From Pelagihabitans sp965238025 (GTDB lineage Bacteria; Bacteroidota; Bacteroidia; Flavobacteriales; Flavobacteriaceae), in the NCBI GenBank assembly GCA_965238025.1, contig OZ250162.1, positions 3,906,001-3,970,000 on the forward strand: a stretch of 64,000 bases of DNA. The letters are read 5' to 3'. This document shows, one piece after another, positions 42,696 to 52,132 of the stretch. The translations under genes and the position numbers were made by a program. The notes under the pieces are model-generated. The model ran no database searches and was not told the origin of the DNA. It saw only the letters and a list, made by a program, of their open reading frames with translations. Every line of letters starts with the position of its first letter. Position 1 is the first letter of the stretch.

Positions 42696-44900
42696 ATGAC
42701 ACAAACGGCTCTGGAAATAGAGAACAAAGAGATTGCCAAGCAATATAAAGAACTGCTTCGCATCAGCTATCAAAATTTGACCGATGAGGATAAAAAGCTC
42801 ATTCGGCAGGCTTTTGAAGTGGCTGTTGATGCCCATAAGAATCAGCGAAGGAAGTCTGGTGAGGCTTATATTTTCCATCCTATTGCGGTGGCAAAAATCG
42901 TGGCTCATGAAATTGGTCTTGATGCTGTCTCCATTGCCTCTGCCCTGTTGCATGATGTGGTTGAAGATACCGAGTATTCCCTAGATGATATTGAACGAAT
43001 GTTCGGCGATACCGTTGCCCGAATCGTTGACGGGCTCACCAAAATTTCACACCTTAAAAAGGAGATGAACATCTCCCAACAGGCGGAAAATTTCCGAAAA
43101 ATGTTGTTGACCCTAAATGATGATGTTCGGGTCATTATCATTAAAATAGCCGACCGTTACCATAATATGTTGACAATGGATGCCATGCCTGAACACAAGC
43201 AGGTAAAAATAGCATCCGAAACCCTATATATTTATGCTCCTTTGGCGCATAGAATTGGGCTGTACAATATTAAAACAGAACTTGAGGACCTAAGTTTAAA
43301 GTATACCGAACCAGAGGTATACAATGATATCTTGGGCAAGATCGAGGATTCGAAGGAAGAGCAACAAGCTTATATCGATGCCTTTAAGGAAACCATTGAA
43401 ACATCCCTGAACAAAGAAAAGTTAGAGTATGCGATTAAAGGTAGGATGAAATCTATCTTTTCCATGCGCCGAAAAATGAAGGCGCAGAACGTTACCTTCG
43501 ATGAGATTTACGACAAGTTCGCCATTCGTATTATTTATAAATCCACGCCAAAAAACGAGAAGTTTATTGCCTGGAAAATTTATTCGATCGTAACGGATCA
43601 CTTTACCCCTAACCCTGTACGCCTGCGCGATTGGATTTCATCTCCAAAATCCACAGGTTATGAGGCGCTGCATATTACTGTAATGGGGCCTAAAGGTAAA
43701 TGGGTAGAGGTTCAGATACGCAGCGAACGTATGCACGAAATTGCTGAAAAAGGGTATGCCGCGCACTTTAAGTACAAACACGGGGATCAAAAAGAGCAGG
43801 GTATCGAGATATGGCTGAACAAGCTACAAGAGGCTCTTGAGAATTCAAATACCAATGCTGTTGATTTTGTTGAAGAATTTAAACTGAACCTATATTCCAA
43901 GGAAATCTTTGTCTTTACCCCAAAAGGGGAATTGAAATCGCTCCCAAAAGGGGCGACTCCCTTAGATTTTGCATTCAATATTCATACCGAGGTCGGTCTT
44001 CGCACAAGAGGTGCTAAGGTAAATGGAAAATTGGTACCGCTTAGTACTACCTTAAATAGTGGCGACCAAGTGGAAATCATTACGTCGGATCAGGCCAAGC
44101 CAAATCAAAACTGGTTGGACTACGCCACAACAGCAAGGGCGCGGGCAAAGATAAAATCGTCTATGCGCGATGAGCAAAAGGCGATTGCCGAAGAGGGAAA
44201 AGAAGTATTGCGACGAAAGTTAAAATCCCAAAAAATCACACTAAATGAGGATAGTGTGAACAAAATGGTTACGTTCTTTAAACTAAAGACGAGTCTAGAT
44301 CTATTTTATAGAGTAGGTACGGGCGCAATCGACAACTATATGATCAAGGATTTTGCTTCTTCATATAGCAATGCCTTCCTTAATTTCTTCAAAAATAGAA
44401 TAAGACGAAATCCAGCTCCTGAAGATATTAATAAGGAAGAAATTACCTCAAAATATGATCTTCTTGTTTTTGGAAAAGAGGAGGAGAAACTAGACTATAA
44501 ACTTTCTAAATGTTGTAATCCCATTCCTGGTGATGAGGTATTCGGTTTTGTAAGTGTCTCCGAAGGCATCAAAGTACACAAGAAAAACTGTCCGAATGCC
44601 ATTTCATTACAGAGCAATTATGCCTATAGGATCATAAGCGCCAAATGGATAGATTCTTCAAAACAGGAGTTCAAAGTAGAGCTAAAACTTGAGGGAATAG
44701 ACAACCTCGGCCTCGTTAGTCAGATTACAGAAATCATCTCAGGCCATATGCATGTAAATATGCGAAATCTTAATTTTAGCACGGATGGTGGCACCTTTAC
44801 GGGCCACATTACCGTGGTGGTCAAAAACCTAGGCGTCATCAAAAAATTAATCTCCAATCTTAAACAAATAGAGGGTATAGAAAAAGTAACCCGAATCTAA
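42696..44900 (+). CDS. RelA/SpoT bifunctional (p)ppGpp synthetase/hydrolase
   Basis: A 734-residue Rel/Spo homologue. The HD hydrolase domain has RKSGEAYIFHPIAVAKI and LLHDVVEDTEYSLDDIE. The synthetase domain has YDKFAIRIIYKS, GYEALHITVMGPKGKWVEVQ and IRSERMHEIAEKGYAAH. It is followed by TGS (IFVFTPKGELKSLPKGATPLDF), a zinc-finger-like region (LSKCCNPIPGDEV, KKNCPN) and a C-terminal ACT domain. It makes and degrades (p)ppGpp during the stringent response; the hydrolase ligands look intact. An in-frame TAGTTTTG element lies two bases before the ATG, too close to be clearly a promoter. Confidence 0.95.
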   Translation: MTQTALEIENKEIAKQYKELLRISYQNLTDEDKKLIRQAFEVAVDAHKNQRRKSGEAYIFHPIAVAKIVAHEIGLDAVSIASALLHDVVEDTEYSLDDIERMFGDTVARIVDGLTKISHLKKEMNISQQAENFRKMLLTLNDDVRVIIIKIADRYHNMLTMDAMPEHKQVKIASETLYIYAPLAHRIGLYNIKTELEDLSLKYTEPEVYNDILGKIEDSKEEQQAYIDAFKETIETSLNKEKLEYAIKGRMKSIFSMRRKMKAQNVTFDEIYDKFAIRIIYKSTPKNEKFIAWKIYSIVTDHFTPNPVRLRDWISSPKSTGYEALHITVMGPKGKWVEVQIRSERMHEIAEKGYAAHFKYKHGDQKEQGIEIWLNKLQEALENSNTNAVDFVEEFKLNLYSKEIFVFTPKGELKSLPKGATPLDFAFNIHTEVGLRTRGAKVNGKLVPLSTTLNSGDQVEIITSDQAKPNQNWLDYATTARARAKIKSSMRDEQKAIAEEGKEVLRRKLKSQKITLNEDSVNKMVTFFKLKTSLDLFYRVGTGAIDNYMIKDFASSYSNAFLNFFKNRIRRNPAPEDINKEEITSKYDLLVFGKEEEKLDYKLSKCCNPIPGDEVFGFVSVSEGIKVHKKNCPNAISLQSNYAYRIISAKWIDSSKQEFKVELKLEGIDNLGLVSQITEIISGHMHVNMRNLNFSTDGGTFTGHITVVVKNLGVIKKLISNLKQIEGIEKVTRI

Positions 44901-44930
44901 AAACAAGTTTAAGAATTTGTGAAAGAATTA

Positions 44931-44964
44931 TTTGAATAAAGAATCAAATTTAACTGTACATTTG
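44931..44964 (+). promoter_or_regulatory. Bacteroidota promoter (-33 and -7) for the Fur-family gene
   Basis: TTTG at 44931-44934 and TACATTTG at 44957-44964 fit the -33 TTTG and -7 TAnnTTTG elements with a spacing of 22 bp. The -7 box lies inside a possible longer N-terminus (start 44932), so the true start is ATG 44989. Confidence 0.65.
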
Positions 44965-44988
44965 CGAATTGATGTAGTGATACAGACT

Positions 44989-45462
44989 ATGGCAAACAAC
45001 AAGAACCAAGAAATCGTAAAAAACGTATTTACCTCATTCCTAGAGGATAACGGGCACCGAAAAACACCCGAACGTTATGCCATACTCCAAGAAATTTATG
45101 ATAGCGAGGAGCATTTTGATATTGAATCGCTCTACATAAATATGAAAAATAAAAACTATAGGGTAAGCCGGGCAACCTTGTACAACACCATAGAACTTTT
45201 ATTGGATTGCAAGTTGGTTCGAAAACATCAGTTCGGAAAAAATCAGGCGCAATATGAAAAGTCCTATTTTGATCGGCAGCATGATCATGTAATCTTGACG
45301 GATACTGGCGAGGTGGTCGAGTTTTGCGATCCGCGAATACAATCCATAAAAAAAACAATCGAGGAGGTATTTGACATCAAGATCAGCAACCACTCTCTTT
45401 ATTTTTATGGCACGCGCAACAAGCCAGACAAAAAACAAGAGAAAAAAAACACAGAAAACTAA
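44989..45462 (+). CDS. Fur-family transcriptional regulator
   Basis: A 157-residue winged-helix metalloregulator. The opening KNVFTSFLEDNGHRKTPERYAILQEIYDS and the recognition-helix region SRATLYNTIELLLDC are typical. The metal site has EEHFDIESLY and FDRQHDHVIL. The structural CxxC pair of classical Fur is absent; only single Cys residues (DCK, FCDP) remain. It could be Fur, PerR or Zur by function. A Lys/Glu-rich tail ends the protein. purA starts 20 bp later. Confidence 0.9.
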   Translation: MANNKNQEIVKNVFTSFLEDNGHRKTPERYAILQEIYDSEEHFDIESLYINMKNKNYRVSRATLYNTIELLLDCKLVRKHQFGKNQAQYEKSYFDRQHDHVILTDTGEVVEFCDPRIQSIKKTIEEVFDIKISNHSLYFYGTRNKPDKKQEKKNTEN

Positions 45463-45482
45463 CCACAAACAGGCGTATTAAA

Positions 45483-46754
45483 ATGGCGGTAGACTTACTA
45501 CTAGGATTACAATGGGGAGACGAAGGAAAAGGAAAAATCGTTGACGTACTTACCAACAACTATAACATCATAGCACGCTTTCAAGGAGGACCCAATGCAG
45601 GGCACACCCTAGAATTTGACGGAATAAAGCATGTCTTACATACCATCCCTTCAGGAATATTTCATGACAATGCCATCAATGTTGTGGGTAATGGGGTAGT
45701 CATCGATCCTGTTATCTTTAAAAAAGAGTTAGATAATCTTGAAAAGTTTAACATCGATTTCAAATCGAAATTGTTGATTTCAAGAAAAGCACATTTAATC
45801 CTTCCAACCCATCGTCTGCTTGATGCTGCCTCTGAAGCGTCAAAAGGAAAAGCAAAAATCGGGTCTACCTTAAAAGGCATTGGTCCGACTTATATGGACA
45901 AGACAGGACGCAATGGTATGCGAATTGGTGATTTGGAAATGGATGGCTGGAAAGACAAGTATCGTGCCCTGGCCGATAAGCATGAGTCTATGGTTGATTT
46001 TTATGATGTTGACCTGCAGTACGACCTGAAAGATTTGGAGAACGATTTCTTCAAGGCAGTTGATGAACTGAAGAAACTTACCTTTATTGATAGTGAGGAA
46101 TATCTATACCAAGCTCAAAAATCAGGAAAGAAAATATTGGCCGAAGGGGCACAGGGATCCTTGCTGGATATTGATTTTGGAACCTATCCATTCGTAACAT
46201 CATCAAATACCACGGCAGCTGGTGCCTGTACGGGTCTTGGGGTAGCCCCAAGCCAAATCGGTAGGGTTTTTGGTATTTTTAAGGCCTATGCCACTCGTGT
46301 GGGCAGCGGCCCCTTTCCAACGGAGCTCTTTGATGAGGATGGAGAGACCATGGGTCGTGTTGGAAATGAATTTGGAGCAACAACGGGCCGTCCTAGAAGG
46401 TGCGGTTGGTTAGATTTAGTAGCCTTAAAGTATGCCGTACAAATAAACGGGGTTACGGAACTGATGATGATGAAAGGCGATGTTTTAAGTGGATTTAAAA
46501 AATTGAAAGTTTGTACCTCTTATAACTATAAAGGGGAGACCATAACACACCTGCCTTATAATATTGAGCCAGAAAATGTAAGCCCGAATTATATTGAAGT
46601 GGAAGGTTGGGCCGAAGACCTTACCAAAATGACTTCACCAGACCAGTTTCCGGCAAGCCTGAACGCCTATATCCATTTCTTGGAGAAGGAACTGGAAGTG
46701 CCCATCAAGATTGTTTCCGTGGGTCCGGATAGAACCCAAACCATTCATCGCTAA
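45483..46754 (+). CDS. purA: Adenylosuccinate synthetase
   Basis: PurA joins IMP and aspartate with GTP in AMP synthesis. The 423-residue protein starts with LLLGLQWGDEGKGKIVDVL and has the FQGGPNAGHT and GTYPFVTSSNTTAAGACTG blocks. IGRVFGIFKAYATRVGSGPFPTEL, the GATTGRPRRCGWLD IMP loop and the terminal VSVGPDRTQTI follow. All substrate-binding motifs are present. It lies 20 bp behind the Fur-family gene and may be co-transcribed with it. Confidence 0.97.
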   Translation: MAVDLLLGLQWGDEGKGKIVDVLTNNYNIIARFQGGPNAGHTLEFDGIKHVLHTIPSGIFHDNAINVVGNGVVIDPVIFKKELDNLEKFNIDFKSKLLISRKAHLILPTHRLLDAASEASKGKAKIGSTLKGIGPTYMDKTGRNGMRIGDLEMDGWKDKYRALADKHESMVDFYDVDLQYDLKDLENDFFKAVDELKKLTFIDSEEYLYQAQKSGKKILAEGAQGSLLDIDFGTYPFVTSSNTTAAGACTGLGVAPSQIGRVFGIFKAYATRVGSGPFPTELFDEDGETMGRVGNEFGATTGRPRRCGWLDLVALKYAVQINGVTELMMMKGDVLSGFKKLKVCTSYNYKGETITHLPYNIEPENVSPNYIEVEGWAEDLTKMTSPDQFPASLNAYIHFLEKELEVPIKIVSVGPDRTQTIHR

Positions 46755-46767
46755 ATAACTTTTTTAA

Positions 46768-47223
46768 ATGATACGGCGGCTAGACCATTCACATCTTGAA
46801 ACCGCTGAGGCCATTCGTACCGTATTTCAAAAATCCTATGCGGTAGAGGCTGAATTGTTAGGGGCAATAAATTTTCCACCGCTACAAAGAAAACGTTCTG
46901 GTTTTTTAGAATCCGATACTACTTTTTATGGTTTTTATATGGATGGACTCCTCGCCGCGGTTATAGAAATACTGCCATTAAAAACGGTCGTACACATTCA
47001 AAGCTTGGTGGTTATGCCTTCATATTTTCGAATGGGAATCGCCAGCAGCTTATTATCCTTTGTTCTTGTTACCTATCCAGCAGAAATGTTTACCGTGGAA
47101 ACCGGCGTAAAAAATATTCCCGCAATTACCCTTTATAAAAATTTCGATTTTATCGAAATTGAAGAATGGGACACGGACCATGGAGTACGCAAGGTCAGGT
47201 TTGAAAAAAGAGCATCCAAATAA
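46768..47223 (+). CDS. GNAT family N-acetyltransferase
   Basis: A 151-residue acetyltransferase of the GNAT fold. The acetyl-CoA pyrophosphate motif is MPSYFRMGIASSLL (close to the R/QxxGxG/A pattern), preceded by HIQSLVVM. The C-terminal ETGVKNIPAITLYKNFDFIEIE completes the fold. Substrate unknown. It follows purA by 13 bp and is probably on the same transcript. Confidence 0.87.
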   Translation: MIRRLDHSHLETAEAIRTVFQKSYAVEAELLGAINFPPLQRKRSGFLESDTTFYGFYMDGLLAAVIEILPLKTVVHIQSLVVMPSYFRMGIASSLLSFVLVTYPAEMFTVETGVKNIPAITLYKNFDFIEIEEWDTDHGVRKVRFEKRASK

Positions 47224-47313
47224 GGTAAAACCCTAGAAAAATTATACATTTAAAGGTCCTATATATAACCTTAGCAGTTGTTGCATCGGTTATGCGTACT
47301 AAAACCATCGAAA

Positions 47314-48756
47314 ATGAAAAAAAGAGATTTCTTAAAACAAACTGCCTTACTAGCCTCATCAATGGCAATAATGCCCTCGGTAGCCTTGGCCGGCAAAACC
47401 AAGGAAGGGAAAAAATTACGTACGGCACATATTGGTGTAGGGGGTATGGGAGCTGAAGATTTAAGGGATATTTCCTCCCATGCGATGGTAGAGGTAGTTG
47501 CCTTATGCGATGTAGACGCCGTCCGACTTGCGGCCGCTCACAAATTGCATCCCGACGCAAATATTTTTGCCGACTATCGAAAAATGCTTGAGGAGATGAC
47601 CAATGAAATAGATGCGGTCATTGTTTCTACCCCTGACCATACGCATGCACCGGCGTCGATTATGGCGATGAAAATGAACAAACCTGTTTACTGTCAAAAA
47701 CCATTAACGCATCATGTTTCGGAAGCAAGGACGATGCGCAAATTGGCAGAAGAAAAAAACCTTGTTACCCAAATGGGAATTCAGGTACACTCTTTTTATG
47801 ATTATAAATTGGCCACGCTCTTAATACAATCAGGCATTATCGGCAAGGTAAGTCATGTACATGCTTGGTCCCCAAAAAATTGGGGTTACGACGGGCCTGT
47901 TGTTGAAGGTGCCGATCCAATTCCCGAAGCTTTATATTGGAACTTATGGTTGGGCACTGCTGCCGACCGAGATTATAAAGAAGGAGTCTATCACCCTGGA
48001 AATTGGAGAAAACTAATGGATTTTGGTTGTGGCACCCTTGGGGATATGGGGGTTCATATTTTTGACACACCTTATAACGCCTTAGCGCTTGATGTTCCTA
48101 AAACCATTACCAATAATTGCAGGAATCCCAACGGATTTGGATTCCCGGAGAACAATACGGTCACCTACGAATTCCCGGGAACACAATATACAACCGATGA
48201 ATTCAAATGGACCTGGTACGATGGTCCTGGAGCCCCGGCCGAGCATAAAGACCTAAAACTACCCGCAACCTCCAGCGCTCCCGACCCAGAAAAAACGTCG
48301 AATGGGGAGGAGCAATCTATGGAAGATAAAATCTCTCTTGATGCTAAAATAGCACAGGAAGGGAACCTTCCAGAACAGGGTGCCATGTTCGTTGGCGAAA
48401 AGGGCCGTTTGTTATTACCTCATTTTATGCAATTACCTCAACTGATAGTTGATGGAGAGTATATTGATATTTTCAAAGAAATTGCTGAAGTGGAAAAGGC
48501 TAATAATATGGGGAAACCCATTCGGGATTATGCTTCCGAAGGACCTAAGCATTACCATCAATTTGTTGATGCCTGTTTAGGCAAGGGCGAATGTACGGCT
48601 CCTTTTTCCTATGCTGCCCGACTTACAGAAACCATTCTTTTGGGCGTTATTGCAGGACGGTTTCCAAATAAGACCTTACACTGGGATAATACAACCGCCA
48701 GGTTCGCCGAGGAAGAGGCCAATGCCTTTTTGGAATCACCATATCGTGAGTTTTAA
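47314..48756 (+). CDS. Gfo/Idh/MocA family oxidoreductase, exported
   Basis: A 480-residue oxidoreductase. The N-terminal KKRDFLKQTALLASSMAIMPSVALAG looks like a Tat-type leader lacking the second Arg, common in this phylum. Next come the NAD-binding fold, AHIGVGGMGAEDLRDI, VALCDVDAVRLAAAH, and the catalytic-region motif EKP here as CQKPLTHHVSEARTM. These proteins act on sugars or their derivatives using a tightly bound nicotinamide cofactor. Substrate unknown. Start ATG 47314 gives the family N-terminus; an upstream in-frame opening adds 12 residues. Confidence 0.9.
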   Translation: MKKRDFLKQTALLASSMAIMPSVALAGKTKEGKKLRTAHIGVGGMGAEDLRDISSHAMVEVVALCDVDAVRLAAAHKLHPDANIFADYRKMLEEMTNEIDAVIVSTPDHTHAPASIMAMKMNKPVYCQKPLTHHVSEARTMRKLAEEKNLVTQMGIQVHSFYDYKLATLLIQSGIIGKVSHVHAWSPKNWGYDGPVVEGADPIPEALYWNLWLGTAADRDYKEGVYHPGNWRKLMDFGCGTLGDMGVHIFDTPYNALALDVPKTITNNCRNPNGFGFPENNTVTYEFPGTQYTTDEFKWTWYDGPGAPAEHKDLKLPATSSAPDPEKTSNGEEQSMEDKISLDAKIAQEGNLPEQGAMFVGEKGRLLLPHFMQLPQLIVDGEYIDIFKEIAEVEKANNMGKPIRDYASEGPKHYHQFVDACLGKGECTAPFSYAARLTETILLGVIAGRFPNKTLHWDNTTARFAEEEANAFLESPYREF

Positions 48757-48766
48757 TGCTCATTCA

Positions 48767-48795
48767 GATATGAGATTTGAGAGGTTAGAAATTTA
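48767..48795 (+). repeat. 7-bp-periodic array behind the Gfo/Idh gene
   Basis: Units GATATGA GATTTGA GAGGTTA and GAAATTTA (the last of 8 bp). It starts 10 bp behind the stop codon. The remaining 240 bp to the OstA gene hold the promoter at 49015 and no other feature I can support. Confidence 0.65.
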
Positions 48796-49014
48796 GACGA
48801 CGTTGATAGTTATTAACATGGGTATTGTTTGTATAAAATAATCGGCTAAGTTCATAATGATCGGATTACCGATTAGAACCGAATTCTGATTTCAAACTTT
48901 TTATTCGAATAGAAAGTTATTCTCATATTCCATGTGCAGCATCTAAGAGCGCAGCAGTCTTTGTCCAAAATATTAAATCCGTCATAAATTGAATCACCCT
49001 CTTTTAAAAAATCC

Positions 49015-49022
49015 TATTTTTG
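49015..49022 (+). promoter_or_regulatory. Bacteroidota -7 promoter element for the OstA-like gene
   Basis: TATTTTTG matches TAnnTTTG; TTG at 48989-48991 could serve as the -33 element 23 bp upstream. It lies 17 bp before the TTG start at 49039 and supports that start. Confidence 0.5.
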
Positions 49023-49038
49023 GGCAAAATCCAATTAT

Positions 49039-50784
49039 TTGAATCGGTCGTTACTTTATCTGATATTTCTTTTTTGCGGTGCTTTGGTATGGGGCCAAGA
49101 AACAACCTCCGAAGGCGAGGAAGGCGAAGAGACCGAAAACAAACAAATCAATATCGTTTATGGTGCCAACTTCACCAAGGACGAAAAAGAATTTCCTGGC
49201 GCGTTTATTTTTAGCAAGGACGTCGCACAAGTGCAATTTGAGCATCAAGGTGCCGACCTTTGGTGCGATATCGCTATTCACTATCAAAAAGAAAATCGTC
49301 TCCGAGCCATAGGAAATGTTCGCCTAGAACAAGGCGACAGCATACTGCTCACCGGAGGAAAAATAGACTATGACGGGGAAACCAAACTGGCAAAAATATA
49401 CGAAGACGTACTGCTCTTAAACGAAACCCAGGAAAACAGTATGACCCTGCGGACGGATACCTTATATTTTGACAGGGAAAAACAAGAATCATATTATAAC
49501 AGTTCGGGAACCGTTGTAGATTCTGCAAATACACTTACCAGCGAAATAGGCAGGTACTTTATGGAACTGAAAAAATATCAGTTTCTGGATAGTGTGCACA
49601 TTCAAAATCCGGAGTATATTCTCGATTCAGAGCAGTTGGACTACTATACTACCTCTAAAAATGCCTATATGTATGGGCCATCGACCATTACTGGGGAAAC
49701 CTATAAAATATATTGTGAGCGAGGTTTTTATGACACTAAAATAGAGAACGGTTATTTTATAAAAAACACCCGTATAGATTACAACAACCGGATTATAGAG
49801 GGCGATAGTCTTTACTTTGATCAAGGTACGGAGTTTGCCTCCGCAACCAATAACGTAGTCGTCACAGACACGGTTAACCAAGGAATTATTCGATCACATT
49901 ATGCAGAAGTCCATAAAGCAGTAGATTCTGTTATTGCTACCAAAAGGGCGGTATCAATCGCTCTGGTAGAACAGGATTCGGTGTATATTCATGGGGATAC
50001 CTTGATGATGACGGGTAAACCTGAAAATCGCATATTAAGAGCTTTTAGAAATGCTAAAATCTATAAAACAGATTTGAGTGGTAAGTGTGATTCCATCCAT
50101 TCCAATCAAAGAACAGGGCTTACACAGTTGATTACTAATCCGGTACTTTGGAATGTAGACAATCAGATAACGGGAGATAGCATACACCTTATATCCAATT
50201 TAAAAACGGAAGAACTGGATTCCCTAAAGGTATTGGAAAATGCTTTTATTATTTCCCAAGACACCATTGGTAAGGTTGGCTTTAATCAGGCCAAGGGAAA
50301 AGATTTGTTTGGTAAGTTCAAGAGCAATGAATTGCGAATCGTTGATCTGGTGAAGAATACGGAAGTCATCTACTATATGTACGATGAAGATGATGAGTTA
50401 ATGGGCATTGATAAGACCATCTGCAGTAAGATCCGTATTACCTTGACCAATAATGATATTGAAGATCTGACCTTTATTACGAATCCGGACGGAGATATTT
50501 TTCCGGAAAAGGATTTACCAGAAAACGCCCGAAAGTTAAAAGGGTTTGTTTGGCGCGGCGACGAGCGGATTTTAAATAAAGACGCTATTTTTGATGACGA
50601 CGATAACAATATTGAACTGGTTGTCATTAAAGGGGTTGATAATCCCATAGATATTGATGCGGAAGAAGAACAACGCACATTGAACGCAGGGGATCCCGTT
50701 AACAATTTACCCCTTCCGGAGGACGAAAAAGAGGAGTCCAAACCTCAACTAAAACCAAGGCCAAAAAGGGAAAAGATCAACTAA
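49039..50784 (+). CDS. OstA-like LPS transport protein
   Basis: A 581-residue exported protein (signal peptide LLYLIFLFCGALVWGQ) with repeated OstA/LptA-type beta-jellyroll strands: RAIGNVRLEQGDSILLTGGKI, AKIYEDVLL, IIEGDSLYFDQGTEFASATNN and VYIHGDTLMMTGKPENRI. LptA-type proteins bridge lipopolysaccharide from the inner to the outer membrane. The Bacteroidota protein is longer and may combine LptA- and LptC-like roles, which is inference. The C-terminus is acidic then Pro/Lys-rich. It uses TTG 49039; an acidic Glu-rich stretch follows the signal peptide. Confidence 0.86.
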   Translation: MNRSLLYLIFLFCGALVWGQETTSEGEEGEETENKQINIVYGANFTKDEKEFPGAFIFSKDVAQVQFEHQGADLWCDIAIHYQKENRLRAIGNVRLEQGDSILLTGGKIDYDGETKLAKIYEDVLLLNETQENSMTLRTDTLYFDREKQESYYNSSGTVVDSANTLTSEIGRYFMELKKYQFLDSVHIQNPEYILDSEQLDYYTTSKNAYMYGPSTITGETYKIYCERGFYDTKIENGYFIKNTRIDYNNRIIEGDSLYFDQGTEFASATNNVVVTDTVNQGIIRSHYAEVHKAVDSVIATKRAVSIALVEQDSVYIHGDTLMMTGKPENRILRAFRNAKIYKTDLSGKCDSIHSNQRTGLTQLITNPVLWNVDNQITGDSIHLISNLKTEELDSLKVLENAFIISQDTIGKVGFNQAKGKDLFGKFKSNELRIVDLVKNTEVIYYMYDEDDELMGIDKTICSKIRITLTNNDIEDLTFITNPDGDIFPEKDLPENARKLKGFVWRGDERILNKDAIFDDDDNNIELVVIKGVDNPIDIDAEEEQRTLNAGDPVNNLPLPEDEKEESKPQLKPRPKREKIN

Positions 50785-50852
50785 CAAGCTGTAATTGATT
50801 TTCGTGATTATAAAAATTACAAGTGAATAATTTGATACTACCTTTCTTCTAA

Positions 50853-52034
50853 ATGAAAAAAGATTTTTTCAAATACCAGGCACAAACCAGCCCTCACTCC
50901 TTGGCCCTAGAAGTTTCTCACGCCAAAGGAAGTTATATTTACGATAGTGATGGAAAGGCATATTTAGACTTTGTAGCCGGAGTCTCCGCTTGTACCTTGG
51001 GGCATTGTCACCCAAAAGTTACCAAGGCGATGCAAGTCCAAACCGAAAAGTACATGCATGTTATGGTCTATGGTGAATATGTTCTGGAGCCAGCAGTCAC
51101 CTATACGAAACTTCTGGCATCAATGCTCCCCCACCCTTTAAGCACTACCTACCTGGTTAATTCGGGAACAGAAGCAATTGAAGGTGCCATAAAATTGGCA
51201 AGAAGGTATTCTGGGCGTTCCGAAATCATTTCTGCCCATAATTCCTACCATGGCAATACCATGGGGAGTCTTAGCGTTTCGGGCTATGAGGAGCAAAAAA
51301 GTGCTTTTCGTCCATTATTACCCGATGTTAAATTCATCCATTTCAATGATGAAACCGAACTTTCAAAAATCACTGGCAAAACCGCCGCCGTCATTTTAGA
51401 AACCATTCAAGGCGGTGCGGGCTTTATAGTTCCCAAGGATGGCTATTTAAAAAAAGTACGACAACGCTGTACTGAAGTTGGCGCATTATTGATTTTAGAC
51501 GAAATTCAGCCCGGTTTTGGCCGAACCGGCAAACTATTTGCCTTCGAACATTACAACTGTGTTCCTGATATTCTGACCATTGGTAAAGGAATGGCCTCAG
51601 GACTTCCAGTAGGTGCGTTTGTTGCATCAAATGAAATGATGACCGTCTTACAGAAAAATCCAAAATTAGGTCATATTACCACCTTTGGGGGAAATCCGGT
51701 TATTGCCGCGGCAAGTTTGGCCACCTTAACAGAAATTACCTCTACGAATCTCATTTCGCAGACTTTGGAGAAGGAAAAATTATTCCGTTCACTGTTAAAA
51801 CATAGGCTGATTAAAGAAATACGTGGAACAGGTTTAATGCTGGCGTTGCTCATGCAAAGTGAGGAACTAGCAAACCAAGTAATACTTAAATGTCAAGAAA
51901 AAGGACTCATTTTATTCTGGTTGTTATTTGAACCTAAGGCAGTTAGAATATCCCCGCCACTGACCATATCGGATAACGAAATCACCTCGGGATGCCAGAT
52001 TCTACTTCAAGTTTTAACGGATTTAGAGCAATAA
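50853..52034 (+). CDS. Class III aminotransferase (acetylornithine type)
   Basis: A 393-residue PLP-dependent enzyme of the acetylornithine/ornithine aminotransferase group. Motifs are YLDFVAGVSACTLGHCHP, VNSGTEAIEGAIKLARRYSG, the PLP-stacking ILDEIQPGFGRTGKLFA and the PLP Lys in IGKGMASGLPVGAF (about K245). Substrate specificity cannot be read from sequence; many Bacteroidota copies in this position are labelled aspartate aminotransferase family. It lies 68 bp behind the OstA-like gene. Confidence 0.9.
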   Translation: MKKDFFKYQAQTSPHSLALEVSHAKGSYIYDSDGKAYLDFVAGVSACTLGHCHPKVTKAMQVQTEKYMHVMVYGEYVLEPAVTYTKLLASMLPHPLSTTYLVNSGTEAIEGAIKLARRYSGRSEIISAHNSYHGNTMGSLSVSGYEEQKSAFRPLLPDVKFIHFNDETELSKITGKTAAVILETIQGGAGFIVPKDGYLKKVRQRCTEVGALLILDEIQPGFGRTGKLFAFEHYNCVPDILTIGKGMASGLPVGAFVASNEMMTVLQKNPKLGHITTFGGNPVIAAASLATLTEITSTNLISQTLEKEKLFRSLLKHRLIKEIRGTGLMLALLMQSEELANQVILKCQEKGLILFWLLFEPKAVRISPPLTISDNEITSGCQILLQVLTDLEQ

Positions 52035-52132
52035 AGTGTTAACTAATTTGTTAATAATATAGCCCAAATCCGGAGGTAAAGGAAGGCGCAATAGACTACT
52101 TTTAAATCCGAAGTTTAACCAACAACGTTCCT

